From: JAUZRW01 sp034437755
Lineage (GTDB): Bacteria > Chloroflexota > Anaerolineae > Aggregatilineales > Phototrophicaceae
DNA length: 64,000 bases
Assembly (NCBI GenBank): GCA_034437755.1
Contig: DAOTTV010000124.1
Span: forward strand, 4,544 to 68,543
Reading direction: 5' to 3'
How positions within the stretch are numbered: the first letter of the stretch is position 1; every line of letters starts with the position of its first letter. The translations under genes were made by a program, and so were the position numbers. Shown here piece by piece: positions 8,888 to 17,848 of this stretch. The notes under the pieces were generated by a model. The model was not told the origin of the DNA. It saw only the letters and a list, made by a program, of their open reading frames with translations, and did not search any database.

Positions 8888-9397
8888 ATGAAGTACACCA
8901 CGATACTCAACAACGAACAATACGAAGTCGAAATACTGGACGATGGCGCGGTGCTGGTCAATGGACAACGGCGCGAAGTCGATTTTCTGGACTTGGGCGG
9001 TGCGCTCTACTCGATCATCACCGATAATAAATCGCTGGAAGTCGCCATTGACGAAGATCAGGGCGAGTACGAAGTCCTGCTCGACGGTCGCCTGTACGAC
9101 GCGCAAGTGCTGGACGCACGCGCCCTGCTGATGGCACAGCGCAAGGGCGGTCTGGGTGCGGGATCGGGCGAAGTCAACGCGCCGATGCCGGGCTTGATTG
9201 TCGAAGTGCTGGTCGAAGAAGGTGATGTCGTCGCCGAAGGGCAGACGGTCGTCATCCTCGAATCGATGAAGATGCAGAATGAACTCAAATCACCGATTGC
9301 AGGCACAGTGCAGACGGTCACCTGTCACGCGCAGGAGACTGTCGATAAAAATGCCCTGCTGGTGAATATCGTCAGCGACGACGACGAAGATGCCTAG
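8888..9397 (+). CDS. Biotin carboxyl carrier protein subunit, 169 aa
   Basis: The C-terminal biotinyl domain carries the ESMKMQNE motif, with Lys128 as the biotinylated residue, preceded by the expected APMPGLIVEVLVEEGDVVAEGQ lead-in (split here as APMPGLIVEVL and VEEGDVVAEGQ). The N-terminal 90 residues form short beta strands (YEVEILDDGAVLVNGQRREV), similar to the BT-like region that docks carrier subunits in propionyl-CoA carboxylases. It is a separate polypeptide, not fused to biotin carboxylase. It starts three bases after the accC stop and is followed by a strong hairpin at 9407-9440, so it is the last gene of the carboxylase operon. Confidence 0.93.
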   Translation: MKYTTILNNEQYEVEILDDGAVLVNGQRREVDFLDLGGALYSIITDNKSLEVAIDEDQGEYEVLLDGRLYDAQVLDARALLMAQRKGGLGAGSGEVNAPMPGLIVEVLVEEGDVVAEGQTVVILESMKMQNELKSPIAGTVQTVTCHAQETVDKNALLVNIVSDDDEDA

Positions 9398-9406
9398 ATA
9401 GATCAG

Positions 9407-9440
9407 CGCCGTATGGGGGCGCTTATGCCCCCGCACGGCG
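9407..9440 (+). terminator. Strong hairpin after the carboxylase operon
   Basis: CGCCGT (9407-9412) and GGGGGC (9415-9420) pair with GCCCCC (9427-9432) and ACGGCG (9435-9440). The result is a 12-bp interrupted stem with a 6-base loop. Only a broken T-run follows (GTGTTTTG), so termination may be partial. Confidence 0.7.
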
Positions 9441-9534
9441 TGATTGTCGTGTTTTGTCCCCTGCGTTAGATATTCTCCTATTCCATCCCTCGCTAATCTG
9501 CGCTAGCATATGCGCCCGATTATCAAGCAAGTGA

Positions 9535-10866
9535 GTGAAGTCGATCACACACATGGCACGAGTCCGTTCGTTACAGATGAGACCGCAAGTATGGGATGCG
9601 CTGTGGCTGTTGCTACTGGCGTTTTTTGTGTGGGCTGGGGTGCGTCATGTGCCCTTACATGGCGACGAACCCACGCAAATCTTCATGACGCGCGATTTTT
9701 ATTATCAGGCGCAGGGGGACTGGGAACAGGTGCGCTATCAAGCGTGGGATCAGCTATCGCCACAGGCGGCGACTGAGCAGGATTTACGCCTCTTGAATGG
9801 GACCCTTCCCAAATATATCTTCGGCGCGACCGCCTATCTCAGCGGTTATACCTTGTCTGATCTCAACGATCAATGGGTATGGGGGACTGGCTGGCAATGG
9901 AATCACGAGAACGGGCATGTACCACAGGCTGATTTGCTGGTGCGCTTGCGTACAGTGTCCGCGCTGATGTTCAGCCTAAGTGTGGTCGTTCTATTCGTGA
10001 TTGGGATGCACATCGACGGGCGCTTGGTCGCCTATGTCGCGACAGCGTATTACGCGCTCAATCCAGCACTGCTCATCAACGGGCGGCGCGTGATGATGGA
10101 AAGCGCGATGCTCCTGTTCTCGCTGGCGGTTGTCGCGGTTGGTCTGCTCGTCCTGCGCCAGCGTAACGTGTGGCTGTTCGTCCTGCTCGGTCTGGTGAGC
10201 GGGCTGGCAGTCGCCAGCAAGCATACATCCGTCGTGACGGTGATCACGGTCTTTGCGGCGATCACGGGCTACAGCCTCTACCAGCGCGACCACTGGCGCG
10301 TCATGCTCGGCGGGTTGATGCTGGCGGGCGGGCTATCGTTGGCCGTGTTCTACAGCCTGAATCCGGCGTGGTGGCACGCCCCCCTGACACGCGCCCCCGA
10401 TTTGCTCGAGCGGCGCACAGAACTGCTATCGGGGCAGGTCGATGCGTTCGGCGGCTATGAGACCTTCGACGCACAGGTCTCGGGCTTCATCCGCCAAGCC
10501 TTGATCGTCCAGCCCATGTATGCCGAAGTGCCGATCGACGGTTTCATCACTGCCCAAGCTGACCGCATCGCACAGTATGATCAGGCGTGGTATCGCGGAA
10601 TCAGCATTGGTGGCTCGGTATCGGGGGCGATCGCGCTCACCGGACTCGTGCTGTGGGGCGTGTATCACCTGTGGCGCGCACCGTATCAGCCCGGCGATCG
10701 CGTGTTGGTGCTGGCGTGGGCGCTTGCCATGCTCTTGCTGACACTGGTCGTCACGCCGCTGGAGTGGCAACGCTATTACTTGCCGATGTATCCGGTGATT
10801 GCTCTGCTGGGGGCGCTGGGCGTGCGTGCGCTGGGGCGGATGCTAGAACGGGAGCAAACGCGATGA
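9535..10866 (+). CDS. GT-C membrane glycosyltransferase (GT39/ArnT-like), 443 aa
   Basis: A polytopic membrane protein with about ten hydrophobic helices. The first extracytoplasmic loop contains the acidic pair of GT-C enzymes (PLHGDEPTQIF, around residues 36-46), used with polyprenyl-phosphate sugars. Later features include RRVMMESAMLLFSLAVV, typical of the ArnT/PMT group. Its acceptor is unknown. GTG at 9535 is used here; an in-frame ATG at 9553 (MARVRS) is equally possible because neither has a clear ribosome-binding site. The stop overlaps the start of the next glycosyltransferase (ATGA at 10863-10866), so the two are translationally coupled. Confidence 0.8.
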   Translation: MKSITHMARVRSLQMRPQVWDALWLLLLAFFVWAGVRHVPLHGDEPTQIFMTRDFYYQAQGDWEQVRYQAWDQLSPQAATEQDLRLLNGTLPKYIFGATAYLSGYTLSDLNDQWVWGTGWQWNHENGHVPQADLLVRLRTVSALMFSLSVVVLFVIGMHIDGRLVAYVATAYYALNPALLINGRRVMMESAMLLFSLAVVAVGLLVLRQRNVWLFVLLGLVSGLAVASKHTSVVTVITVFAAITGYSLYQRDHWRVMLGGLMLAGGLSLAVFYSLNPAWWHAPLTRAPDLLERRTELLSGQVDAFGGYETFDAQVSGFIRQALIVQPMYAEVPIDGFITAQADRIAQYDQAWYRGISIGGSVSGAIALTGLVLWGVYHLWRAPYQPGDRVLVLAWALAMLLLTLVVTPLEWQRYYLPMYPVIALLGALGVRALGRMLEREQTR

Positions 10867-13376
10867 CACTCGACTGGTTGCAACAGACACTCGCAGTATT
10901 GCCTTATGCGCTGTGGCTTTATGTCGCTATGGGCGTGCCTTATGCTTTGCTCGTCCTGCCGCGTGCTGATTGGCATCAACGAGCGCTGGTGGTGGCAGTG
11001 GGCTTCGCGCTCGCCCCTGCCTTACTGACGGCGTATCTGCTAGGGCTGGGCTGGGGGGGCGCACTGCTCGATATGCGTCTGCTGTGTTTTGATCTCGCGC
11101 TTGCTGGCTTGATTGCGCTCACGCTCATTGGCTGGGGCGCGTGTGCTTACAAGTGGCGCACGACACGCCCCGCGCCCAAAGTCGCGTCGTCCCCGTGGGC
11201 ATTCGACGAAAAGCTCTTGATCGGGCTGATTGTCGGGGCGCTGGCGGTGCGCTGGGTCGTCACGTCCTTCTGGACGTTCACGGCGTATGATGCGCTGTGG
11301 GTCTATGGGTATCAGAGCCGCCTCTATTTTCTGGAAGGGGTGATCCCCAACGACATCGGTTACTATCCGCAATTTCTCCAATTGCAATATACCTTCATGC
11401 AACTCGCCTACGGTGTGATCAGCGATTACGCCGCGCGTGCTGTGCTCCCGTTCTTGCATCTCGGCAGTATCCTCGCCGTGTATGCGCTGGGAACCACCTT
11501 GTTCAGTCGGCGCGTGGGCATCATTATGGCGGGCTTGTGGACGCTGTATCCGCACGTTGCGCGCTGGTCGGCAATCGGTGATCTAGAAATCCCGCTGACC
11601 TTCGCCTTCACGTTGACGCTGACCTTCTTCATGCGTGCATGGATGAATCCGGATGACCGTTGGCGGCGGCGCTATGATGCCCTGCTCGCGGGCGTGATGT
11701 TCGGCATTGCGATGTGGATCAAGCCGACGGCGGGCGCGTTCATCATCGGCGTGATCCTGCTAGTCGTGATCGAGTTTGTGCGCGTGCGGACCGATGTGCG
11801 GGCATGGTATCCGCGCTTTGAAGTGGCGGCGCTCACGGGCTTAGCCTGTATCCCACTAGGAAGTATCTGGTATGCCCGTAACGCGCTTTTGGGCTTGCCG
11901 CCGCTGGTCTTCCCGCATGAAAGCTGGGTGACGCGCGCGACGCGCAGTGGCGACTTGCTCAGCTGGTTGATCTTACCCTTGATCCTGCTCGTGCTGGTCA
12001 TCCTCGTGCGGGATCGCGGCGGGCAATTGTGGCGCAAGCTGATTTTGTTGATCGGGGTGGGCTTGTTGTTGCTGGGAGCGATGCCGTCTAGTCCTCTGAT
12101 AAACCCCGCCCGTATCGACCCGCCCGCGAGTTATATCCGCGCTCACGAATGGGCATTGCTCGGGCTCGGGCTGGGCTTAATCGTGTGGCAGTTACGTCCG
12201 TACATTACGGCACCCGTGCCCGCGACCTTGCGTCGCCTCGCGTGGTTCGGGCTGGTGATTACGCCGTACTTCGTGACGTGGTTCATGTCTTATAGCTATC
12301 ACGCACGCCTATCGTTCGCGATCACGCCTGCGCTGATGCTCCCGACTGCTTTGCTACTGGCACATTACCTGCCAGCCCAGCAGGTGCGGGCATGGGGTAT
12401 CGGACGTAAGACGGCGCTGGGGTTGATATTGCTGATCGCGGGTCTCGGGGTGATCCCGCAATCGTATTTGAGCATGTCGCGCTACACCGATTATCTGTGG
12501 ACGGAACGCTATCCTACCGATTTTGATAAGTATCTCGCCCATAATCCGGGCGTATCGCTGGCGGCACAGCAATTGTGGGGCTGGCAAGCGCAAAACGACC
12601 GTGAGCCGGTGGTGGTCGCGCCGGGGGAACAACGCTTGCCCTTCTTCTTACCACAGGCGACAATCATCACGGATACTGTGCCGACTGAACTCGAATATCT
12701 GGAATCGGTCGGCGCGACGCATTACCAGTATGGCACGCAGGCAGGCTGGCGTTATGAGAACGACGAAGGCATCCCGCCAACCGCCAATCAGATTGTCTCT
12801 AGCCTAGCTCGTGCGGACATCATGACGCGCAAGCTGTTCTTCAACGATGGCACATTCCGCTATGAGTTATACGAGTTGCACCTCGATAATCGTTATATCG
12901 CGCCTGATGCGACTGACATCTACATCCTGCCGCAACCGGTACAATTCGGCGACTTCGCAACCTTGCGCGGGGTCAACATCGGCAACGATCAATTGTTGGG
13001 GAATAAGCTCTTCTTATCTTTTCTATGGGATGTACACGCGCCCGCGCCTGCTGATTATACCGTGCGCCTTGACCTGCGCCATGAGCCGAGCGCGACGATC
13101 TATCACACATGGCAAGCACCTGTCGCGCAGGATGAGCGCGGCTACTATTACAACACGCGCCTGTGGGATGCAGGCGAGCGCGTGATTGATGCGCGTGCGG
13201 TGCAATTGCCACCGCCGTATCGCGATTATCCGCGCGGGTATGATTATCGTATTCTGCTGAATCTGGTCGATCAAGCGACGGGCGCGACAGTGCCGATCAC
13301 GATTGACGGCGAGTTGTATCCGCAAGGCTATCCCTTGCATACGACCTTCGGGGTCGGGCGACCTGCGAGTGACTAG
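10863..13376 (+). CDS. Large membrane glycosyltransferase-like protein, 837 aa
   Basis: The ATG at 10863 overlaps the upstream stop as ATGA. About twelve hydrophobic helices span the first 600 residues, with an acidic luminal motif (FTAYDALWVYGYQSRL) resembling the catalytic Asp of GT-C glycosyltransferases. The last 200 or so residues are soluble and probably extracytoplasmic, containing a beta-rich part (FGDFATLRGVNIGNDQLLGN, VRLDLRHEPSATIYHTW) that looks like a carbohydrate- or surface-binding module. The upstream open frame that continues from 10587 overlaps the previous gene and is not coding. The pair probably decorates a cell-surface polymer; the sugar and acceptor are unknown. Confidence 0.75.
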   Translation: MTLDWLQQTLAVLPYALWLYVAMGVPYALLVLPRADWHQRALVVAVGFALAPALLTAYLLGLGWGGALLDMRLLCFDLALAGLIALTLIGWGACAYKWRTTRPAPKVASSPWAFDEKLLIGLIVGALAVRWVVTSFWTFTAYDALWVYGYQSRLYFLEGVIPNDIGYYPQFLQLQYTFMQLAYGVISDYAARAVLPFLHLGSILAVYALGTTLFSRRVGIIMAGLWTLYPHVARWSAIGDLEIPLTFAFTLTLTFFMRAWMNPDDRWRRRYDALLAGVMFGIAMWIKPTAGAFIIGVILLVVIEFVRVRTDVRAWYPRFEVAALTGLACIPLGSIWYARNALLGLPPLVFPHESWVTRATRSGDLLSWLILPLILLVLVILVRDRGGQLWRKLILLIGVGLLLLGAMPSSPLINPARIDPPASYIRAHEWALLGLGLGLIVWQLRPYITAPVPATLRRLAWFGLVITPYFVTWFMSYSYHARLSFAITPALMLPTALLLAHYLPAQQVRAWGIGRKTALGLILLIAGLGVIPQSYLSMSRYTDYLWTERYPTDFDKYLAHNPGVSLAAQQLWGWQAQNDREPVVVAPGEQRLPFFLPQATIITDTVPTELEYLESVGATHYQYGTQAGWRYENDEGIPPTANQIVSSLARADIMTRKLFFNDGTFRYELYELHLDNRYIAPDATDIYILPQPVQFGDFATLRGVNIGNDQLLGNKLFLSFLWDVHAPAPADYTVRLDLRHEPSATIYHTWQAPVAQDERGYYYNTRLWDAGERVIDARAVQLPPPYRDYPRGYDYRILLNLVDQATGATVPITIDGELYPQGYPLHTTFGVGRPASD

Positions 13377-13395
13377 GGGAGAGCAGGCTCTCCCC
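13376..13395. terminator. Shared bidirectional terminator between convergent genes
   Basis: GGGGAGAG (13376-13383) and CTCTCCCC (13388-13395) form a perfect 8-bp stem with a CAGG loop. It lies between the convergent glycosyltransferase and SLC13 permease genes. A short T-run follows only on the plus strand. Confidence 0.75.
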
Positions 13396-13409
13396 GTTTA
13401 TGCTGAGCC

Positions 13410-15278
13410 TCAGAAGGGGAACAAGATCGGCAGGACAATCATCGCCGCGATGAATGTTAGCAAGATCAATGGCAGACCGAGCTTGATGTAATCGGCAAAG
13501 CGATATTTGCCCGCGCCCATCACCAGCGTATTCACTGGCGAGGCGACCGGTGATGCGAAGGCCATTGATGCGGCGACGGCGACTGCCATCAAGAAGGCTT
13601 GCGGTTGCACGCCCAGTGATTGTGCCGTGGCAAGCGCGATCGGCGCGATGATCACGGCAGTTGCCGTGTTCGATAGCACCTGCGTGAAGATACTGGTGAA
13701 CAGGAATAATCCGCCCATCACGTAGATAGCACCTAGCCCGCCCAGCGTATTGGCGAAGCCATTCGCCGCCACATCGACCAGCCCGACTTTGATCAGCGCG
13801 GTACTCATCGGCAACATGCCTGCGATCAGCACAATACTCTTCCAGTCGATCGCATCATAGGCTTCGTCCATGCTCAGGCATCCCGTCAGGATGATGAGCA
13901 GACTCGCCAGCATGGCGGCGGTGGTCGTTGGCAACCATCCGGCAATCAAGGTGATGAGCATCCCCGCTAGAATTGCTAACACCAGCGGCGCTTTCTCAAA
14001 GTTCAGCAAGCGCGATTGAATCTCTTCCGTACCGCCGATAATCACGAAATCGTTGGGGCTTTGCTTCAGGCGGAAGATATCTTGCCATTCGCCCTGTACT
14101 AAGAGCGTATCGCCGAATTGTAACTTCGTATCGCGCACAGGCAGGTTATCGCTCCCCGGACGATGAATGTTGAGTACTGTCAGGCGATGCCGCTTGCCGA
14201 AGGACAGATCGACGACGGTTTTGCCGATGAGTGATGAGCGCGGCGGCAAGACGACTTCAGCAACGCCGACTTCTTGCGAGATTAAATCGTCTTCGACATC
14301 GCTTGACTTGGGCTGAATCGCGAGATTGAGCGCGGCTGACGCTTTCGAGATGGCATCGCCGATGGCGTGGACGATCAGAATATCGTTATGCTCCAGCGTA
14401 ACGTCTGGGCGCGGATGCACGGGGATGTTGCGATTGGATTGCACCACCAGTTCTTTGCCGCCGACCGCCGCTAATTTGCGTGCGGGGGCTGGGCGCGAGA
14501 TTTCCACCACGTCGATCCCATAGCGGCGACCGAGTCCGGCTTGTCCAAGCTCCTGCCCGACCAGCGATGAGGCTTTTCGGACGCGCAATTTATAGATGCT
14601 ATCCGGTAGTTGATAGGCCTCGATCAACTCGCTCGGTGTCGTCACGGATTGTTCATCGACAGCTTTCGCCCGTACTGGGATAAAGCGGCGCATCACCAGC
14701 ATATAAAGGATACCGGTGATAATCAGCACGATGCCCATCCCCGTGTAGCTGAAGAAGCCGAACGCCTCATAGCCATTTTCGGCTAGCACTTCGCTGACGA
14801 TAATATTGGGCGGCGTGCCGATCAATGTCGCTGACCCGCCGAGCAGAGAGCCGAAGGCGGTCGGAATCAATAATTTGGACGGGCTGATCTTGGTACTCAA
14901 GCCGAGGCTGATGATCGCCGGCATGACGACCGCCACCGTCCCCGTATCGCTGACGAAGCCCGACATCAAGGCGACTGCCGCCATGATGACCACTGTCAGG
15001 CGCGTTTCGCTATCACCCGCTAGCCGGATAATCTGGCGGGCGAGGACGGCGGCTAAGCCCGTCTGGAAGACTGCGCCCCCTACGATGAACAGTGCCGCGA
15101 TTAACAAAACAGCCGAGTTAGAAAAGCCGGCAATCGCTTCATCGACCGTCAGAATACCTGTGAGCATTAAAGCGATGACAATCCCCAGCGCGATAACATC
15201 CACGCGCAGGCGTTCCGTGATGAAGAGGGTAATGGCGACAACGAGAATACTCAGCGTTATCCACATATCAGGAGTCAT
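13410..15278 (-). CDS. SLC13-family (DASS/ArsB-like) permease with two RCK_C domains, 622 aa
   Basis: This is an ion-transporter-superfamily carrier with two halves of membrane helices. The N-terminal half includes GSATLIGTPPNIIVSEVLAE and the C-terminal half includes SNTATAVIIAPIALATAQSLG and FASPVASPVNTLVMG, the paired SNT-like motifs of the SLC13 fold. Between them lie two TrkA-C/RCK_C-like domains (about residues 210-300 and 320-400) that probably sense a ligand. Substrates in this family are dicarboxylates, sulfate or other oxyanions; which one is not visible. It is convergent with the glycosyltransferases and divergent from the RCK protein genes downstream of its promoter region. Confidence 0.88.
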   Translation of the reverse strand: MTPDMWITLSILVVAITLFITERLRVDVIALGIVIALMLTGILTVDEAIAGFSNSAVLLIAALFIVGGAVFQTGLAAVLARQIIRLAGDSETRLTVVIMAAVALMSGFVSDTGTVAVVMPAIISLGLSTKISPSKLLIPTAFGSLLGGSATLIGTPPNIIVSEVLAENGYEAFGFFSYTGMGIVLIITGILYMLVMRRFIPVRAKAVDEQSVTTPSELIEAYQLPDSIYKLRVRKASSLVGQELGQAGLGRRYGIDVVEISRPAPARKLAAVGGKELVVQSNRNIPVHPRPDVTLEHNDILIVHAIGDAISKASAALNLAIQPKSSDVEDDLISQEVGVAEVVLPPRSSLIGKTVVDLSFGKRHRLTVLNIHRPGSDNLPVRDTKLQFGDTLLVQGEWQDIFRLKQSPNDFVIIGGTEEIQSRLLNFEKAPLVLAILAGMLITLIAGWLPTTTAAMLASLLIILTGCLSMDEAYDAIDWKSIVLIAGMLPMSTALIKVGLVDVAANGFANTLGGLGAIYVMGGLFLFTSIFTQVLSNTATAVIIAPIALATAQSLGVQPQAFLMAVAVAASMAFASPVASPVNTLVMGAGKYRFADYIKLGLPLILLTFIAAMIVLPILFPF

Positions 15279-15520
15279 GTACTTGTTTTCCCCTCTTGGC
15301 AGTTAATTGAAAGCAATGCATCGTAAGAATATTATTGAGCCTTGCCGTTTCCAACCAAGCTATCCCTATGGTAGTCCTGTCTGTCGTGCAGGTGTATATG
15401 ACATGCCTCCCGACTGATGGTGTCATTTGCCCTATCTCTGGCGCAATCTGCTACAGCAAAGGCTTGACCCTTGCGCTATAATACAGTTAAAAATGGCAAA
15501 CAGTGTAAAGTGATAACCCG

Positions 15521-16645
15521 TTGCCCTACATGCAACCCGTACATCAACTTCCGGAGACTCCTGATAGTCAGCGACGACGCTTGATGGCTCTCAGGAGCGA
15601 TACATCGGCTTTGTATAACGAGTTCAAAGTTCCGATCTTGATTTTCCTGTTTGTGACGATTGTCGGCGGCTTTGTCTATGGCGAAATCCACTACGCAACC
15701 TATGGCGAAAATATCCCGTTGTTGGATCGTCCGTACCTGATGGTGCAACTGATGATCCTCGAAACCCCCACCGATTACGACTCCTCACCCGAAAACCCGC
15801 TCTTGATTCTGTTCTGGTATGCCCTGCCGCCGATCTTCATTTTCATCGTCGGCAATGGGGTAGCTGATTTTGTACGCTTATTCTTTGATCGTAGTGGACG
15901 ACGTGATGCTTGGAGGAAAGCTGTGATTTCAACAATGCGCGATCATATTATTGTGTTGGGGGCGGGGCATGTGGGCTTGCGTGTGGTGCGTTGGTTGCAT
16001 CGCCTCGGTGTCAATGTTGTGGTGATTGATAACTCGCCTGAAGTCGAAGCACAGGCAGAATTAGCCGATCTAAAAGTGCAAGTGGTTGAGGGCGATGCGC
16101 GTAACCCGCAGGTGATGAAAGATGCTGGTATCGAACGCGCCGAAGCCTTCATCGCCTGCACGGGCGATGATCCGGTGAACCTGTATGCGACGATGCGCGC
16201 CCGCGATATGAACAAGGATTTGCGGATTGTGGTGCGCGTGTGGGATGATCGCTTCGCTGAACAGATTGAAGAGTTTATTATCAAATCGGATGCGAGCCTG
16301 CTGGGCGGGCACTTCAGAGGCGTGCTGAGTTCGTCAGAGCTATCCGCGCCAGTCTTCGCGGGGATGGCGCTCGGTGTGGAACTCACGCAGTCGATCATGA
16401 TCAGCGGGGTCGATTATGGCACGATGCGCCTGACCATTACCGAGCAGTCTTTCATGTGTGGGCGCAAAATTGGCGATCTACAAAATGAATACGATGTCGA
16501 TATTGTGCTTCATGTGCAAAAAGGTGTCTCAGCGGATGTGAAACCAGCCCATGATGCGACGGTTGGCGCGCATGATACACTGGTCATCTTTGCGGAACAT
16601 GAAAAATTGCTGGGCATCGCCGCCCGCAATCGCAACGGGCACTGA
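15521..16645 (+). CDS. Two-helix membrane protein with RCK (TrkA_N/TrkA_C) domains, channel-like but no K+ filter, 374 aa
   Basis: Architecture is that of an MthK-like channel: a first helix (PILIFLFVTIVGGFVYGEI), a short re-entrant region, a second helix (LFWYALPPIFIFIVGNGVADF), a TrkA_N Rossmann domain (HIIVLGAGHVGLRVVRWL, then VVVIDNSPE and VVEGDARNPQVMKDAGI) and a TrkA_C domain to the end. The expected TVGYGD filter is absent; the region between helices reads MILETPTDYDSSPENP. It therefore should not be called a potassium channel. TTG at 15521 is used because AAAGTGA lies ten bases upstream; ATG at 15530 or 15584 is possible. A paralog follows. Confidence 0.8.
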   Translation: MPYMQPVHQLPETPDSQRRRLMALRSDTSALYNEFKVPILIFLFVTIVGGFVYGEIHYATYGENIPLLDRPYLMVQLMILETPTDYDSSPENPLLILFWYALPPIFIFIVGNGVADFVRLFFDRSGRRDAWRKAVISTMRDHIIVLGAGHVGLRVVRWLHRLGVNVVVIDNSPEVEAQAELADLKVQVVEGDARNPQVMKDAGIERAEAFIACTGDDPVNLYATMRARDMNKDLRIVVRVWDDRFAEQIEEFIIKSDASLLGGHFRGVLSSSELSAPVFAGMALGVELTQSIMISGVDYGTMRLTITEQSFMCGRKIGDLQNEYDVDIVLHVQKGVSADVKPAHDATVGAHDTLVIFAEHEKLLGIAARNRNGH

Positions 16646-16750
16646 CCTGACTAAACCTATTCAAACCGAAAGTAAATCTTATAGAATGACTATGATAGCT
16701 CTGCACGTCGGGGTTATTTATGTTGCTACTGTCGAAAGATAACAATCGCT

Positions 16751-17848
16751 ATGCCCTATTCGCAACTCGTCTTACCCCGCGAACCGAAGCCGACGCGCCG
16801 CATTGTACGTATCACCCGCGCCATCTTGCACGATACCCGCGCCCTCGTGCAAGAGTTTCGCAAGCCTCTGGGGGCGATTCTCCTCGCGATCTTCATCGGC
16901 GGCTGGGTCTATGGCAAATTACATACCTTCGCCGGGTATGATCCGATTCCGCTGATCGACCTGCCGTATTTGATGCTTGCGCTGATGGTCATGGAAGTGC
17001 CGATTGACCCGATACCGGATGAGTGGTACTTGATCATCTTCTGGTATGTGCAACCGGCAATCGGCATCTATATCATTGGGCGCGGGGCGGTAGATTTTGG
17101 ACGCTTGTTTTTCGACCGAACTGAACGTCGTAATGCTTGGGAGTTAGCTGTGGCAAAAACTTATCGTCATCATGTCATCTTGATCGGGGTCGGGCATGTC
17201 GGCTTGCGCGTCGCGCGCACATTGGCACAAATGGGTTTCGAGATTGTTGCCGTCGATCATGATGTATCAAGCGAGACGGACGAAGAATTATCCGAGCTGG
17301 GCATCCCCCTGATTCCCGACGATGGCACGCTCAATTCGACCCTGCGTAATGCCGGTATCGACAATGCACGCGCGCTACTGGTCTGTACGTCGAACGATCA
17401 TACCAATCTCGAATTGACGATGCGTGCCCGTGACCTGAATCCTGACATACGCATCGTGACGCGCATGTGGGATGCACGCTTCGCCGCGCAACTCAAGCGA
17501 TTTTTGAATGTGGAAGTCATGAGCGCGTCCGATCTCGCCGCGCCGGCATTTGCCGGGTCTGCCGTTGGCATCGAGATCACACAGACGCTTCGGATCGGGT
17601 CATACGATTATAGCATGATTAAGTTGCTGGTCGAGCCGGGGTCGTTCATGGATGGTAAGACGATCGACTTTTTGCAGGATGATGAAGATGTGGATATTGT
17701 GCTTCACGGGATCAACGGTGCTGAGCCGGTCGTACATCCTGATGGCGATATCGTCGTGCAGGGCGAAGATACACTCGTACTCTTCGCCCGTCATTCGCGC
17801 ATTACCGAAATTGTCGCGCGTAACCGTCCGTTGGTTGCCGTCAAATAG
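16751..17848 (+). CDS. Paralogous two-helix RCK protein without K+ selectivity filter, 365 aa
   Basis: It aligns end to end with the preceding gene: first helix GAILLAIFIGGWVYGKLHTF, second helix WYVQPAIGIYIIGRGAVDFGRL, TrkA_N glycine motif HVILIGVGHVGLRVARTL, VAVDHDVSSETDEEL, then a TrkA_C domain. The pore-loop region reads VMEVPIDPIPDEW and again lacks TVGYG. Conserved Asp/Glu at the ends of the Rossmann strands suggest nucleotide binding. A tandem duplication separated by 105 bases is the simplest origin, and the two may form a hetero-oligomer. The 3' end overlaps, on the opposite strand, the tail of a possible small exported protein. Confidence 0.8.
   Translation: MPYSQLVLPREPKPTRRIVRITRAILHDTRALVQEFRKPLGAILLAIFIGGWVYGKLHTFAGYDPIPLIDLPYLMLALMVMEVPIDPIPDEWYLIIFWYVQPAIGIYIIGRGAVDFGRLFFDRTERRNAWELAVAKTYRHHVILIGVGHVGLRVARTLAQMGFEIVAVDHDVSSETDEELSELGIPLIPDDGTLNSTLRNAGIDNARALLVCTSNDHTNLELTMRARDLNPDIRIVTRMWDARFAAQLKRFLNVEVMSASDLAAPAFAGSAVGIEITQTLRIGSYDYSMIKLLVEPGSFMDGKTIDFLQDDEDVDIVLHGINGAEPVVHPDGDIVVQGEDTLVLFARHSRITEIVARNRPLVAVK

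Noticed and set aside
10587..10862. Upstream extension of the second glycosyltransferase
   Set aside because: It lies wholly inside the first glycosyltransferase gene; the ATGA overlap at 10863 is the normal coupled start.
13507..15306. Plus-strand open frames opposite the SLC13 permease
   Set aside because: They are short, antisense and full of Ala/Thr runs produced by the opposite gene's codons; no domain is visible.
15470..15482. TATAAT at 15477-15482 as a promoter for the RCK genes
   Set aside because: The only TTGAC-like hexamer upstream, TTGACC at 15464, is only seven bases from it. No -35 at normal spacing is visible, so I do not list it.
15521..16645. Potassium channel annotation
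   Set aside because: The layout fits but the TVGYG filter is missing in both paralogs, so K+ conduction is not supported.
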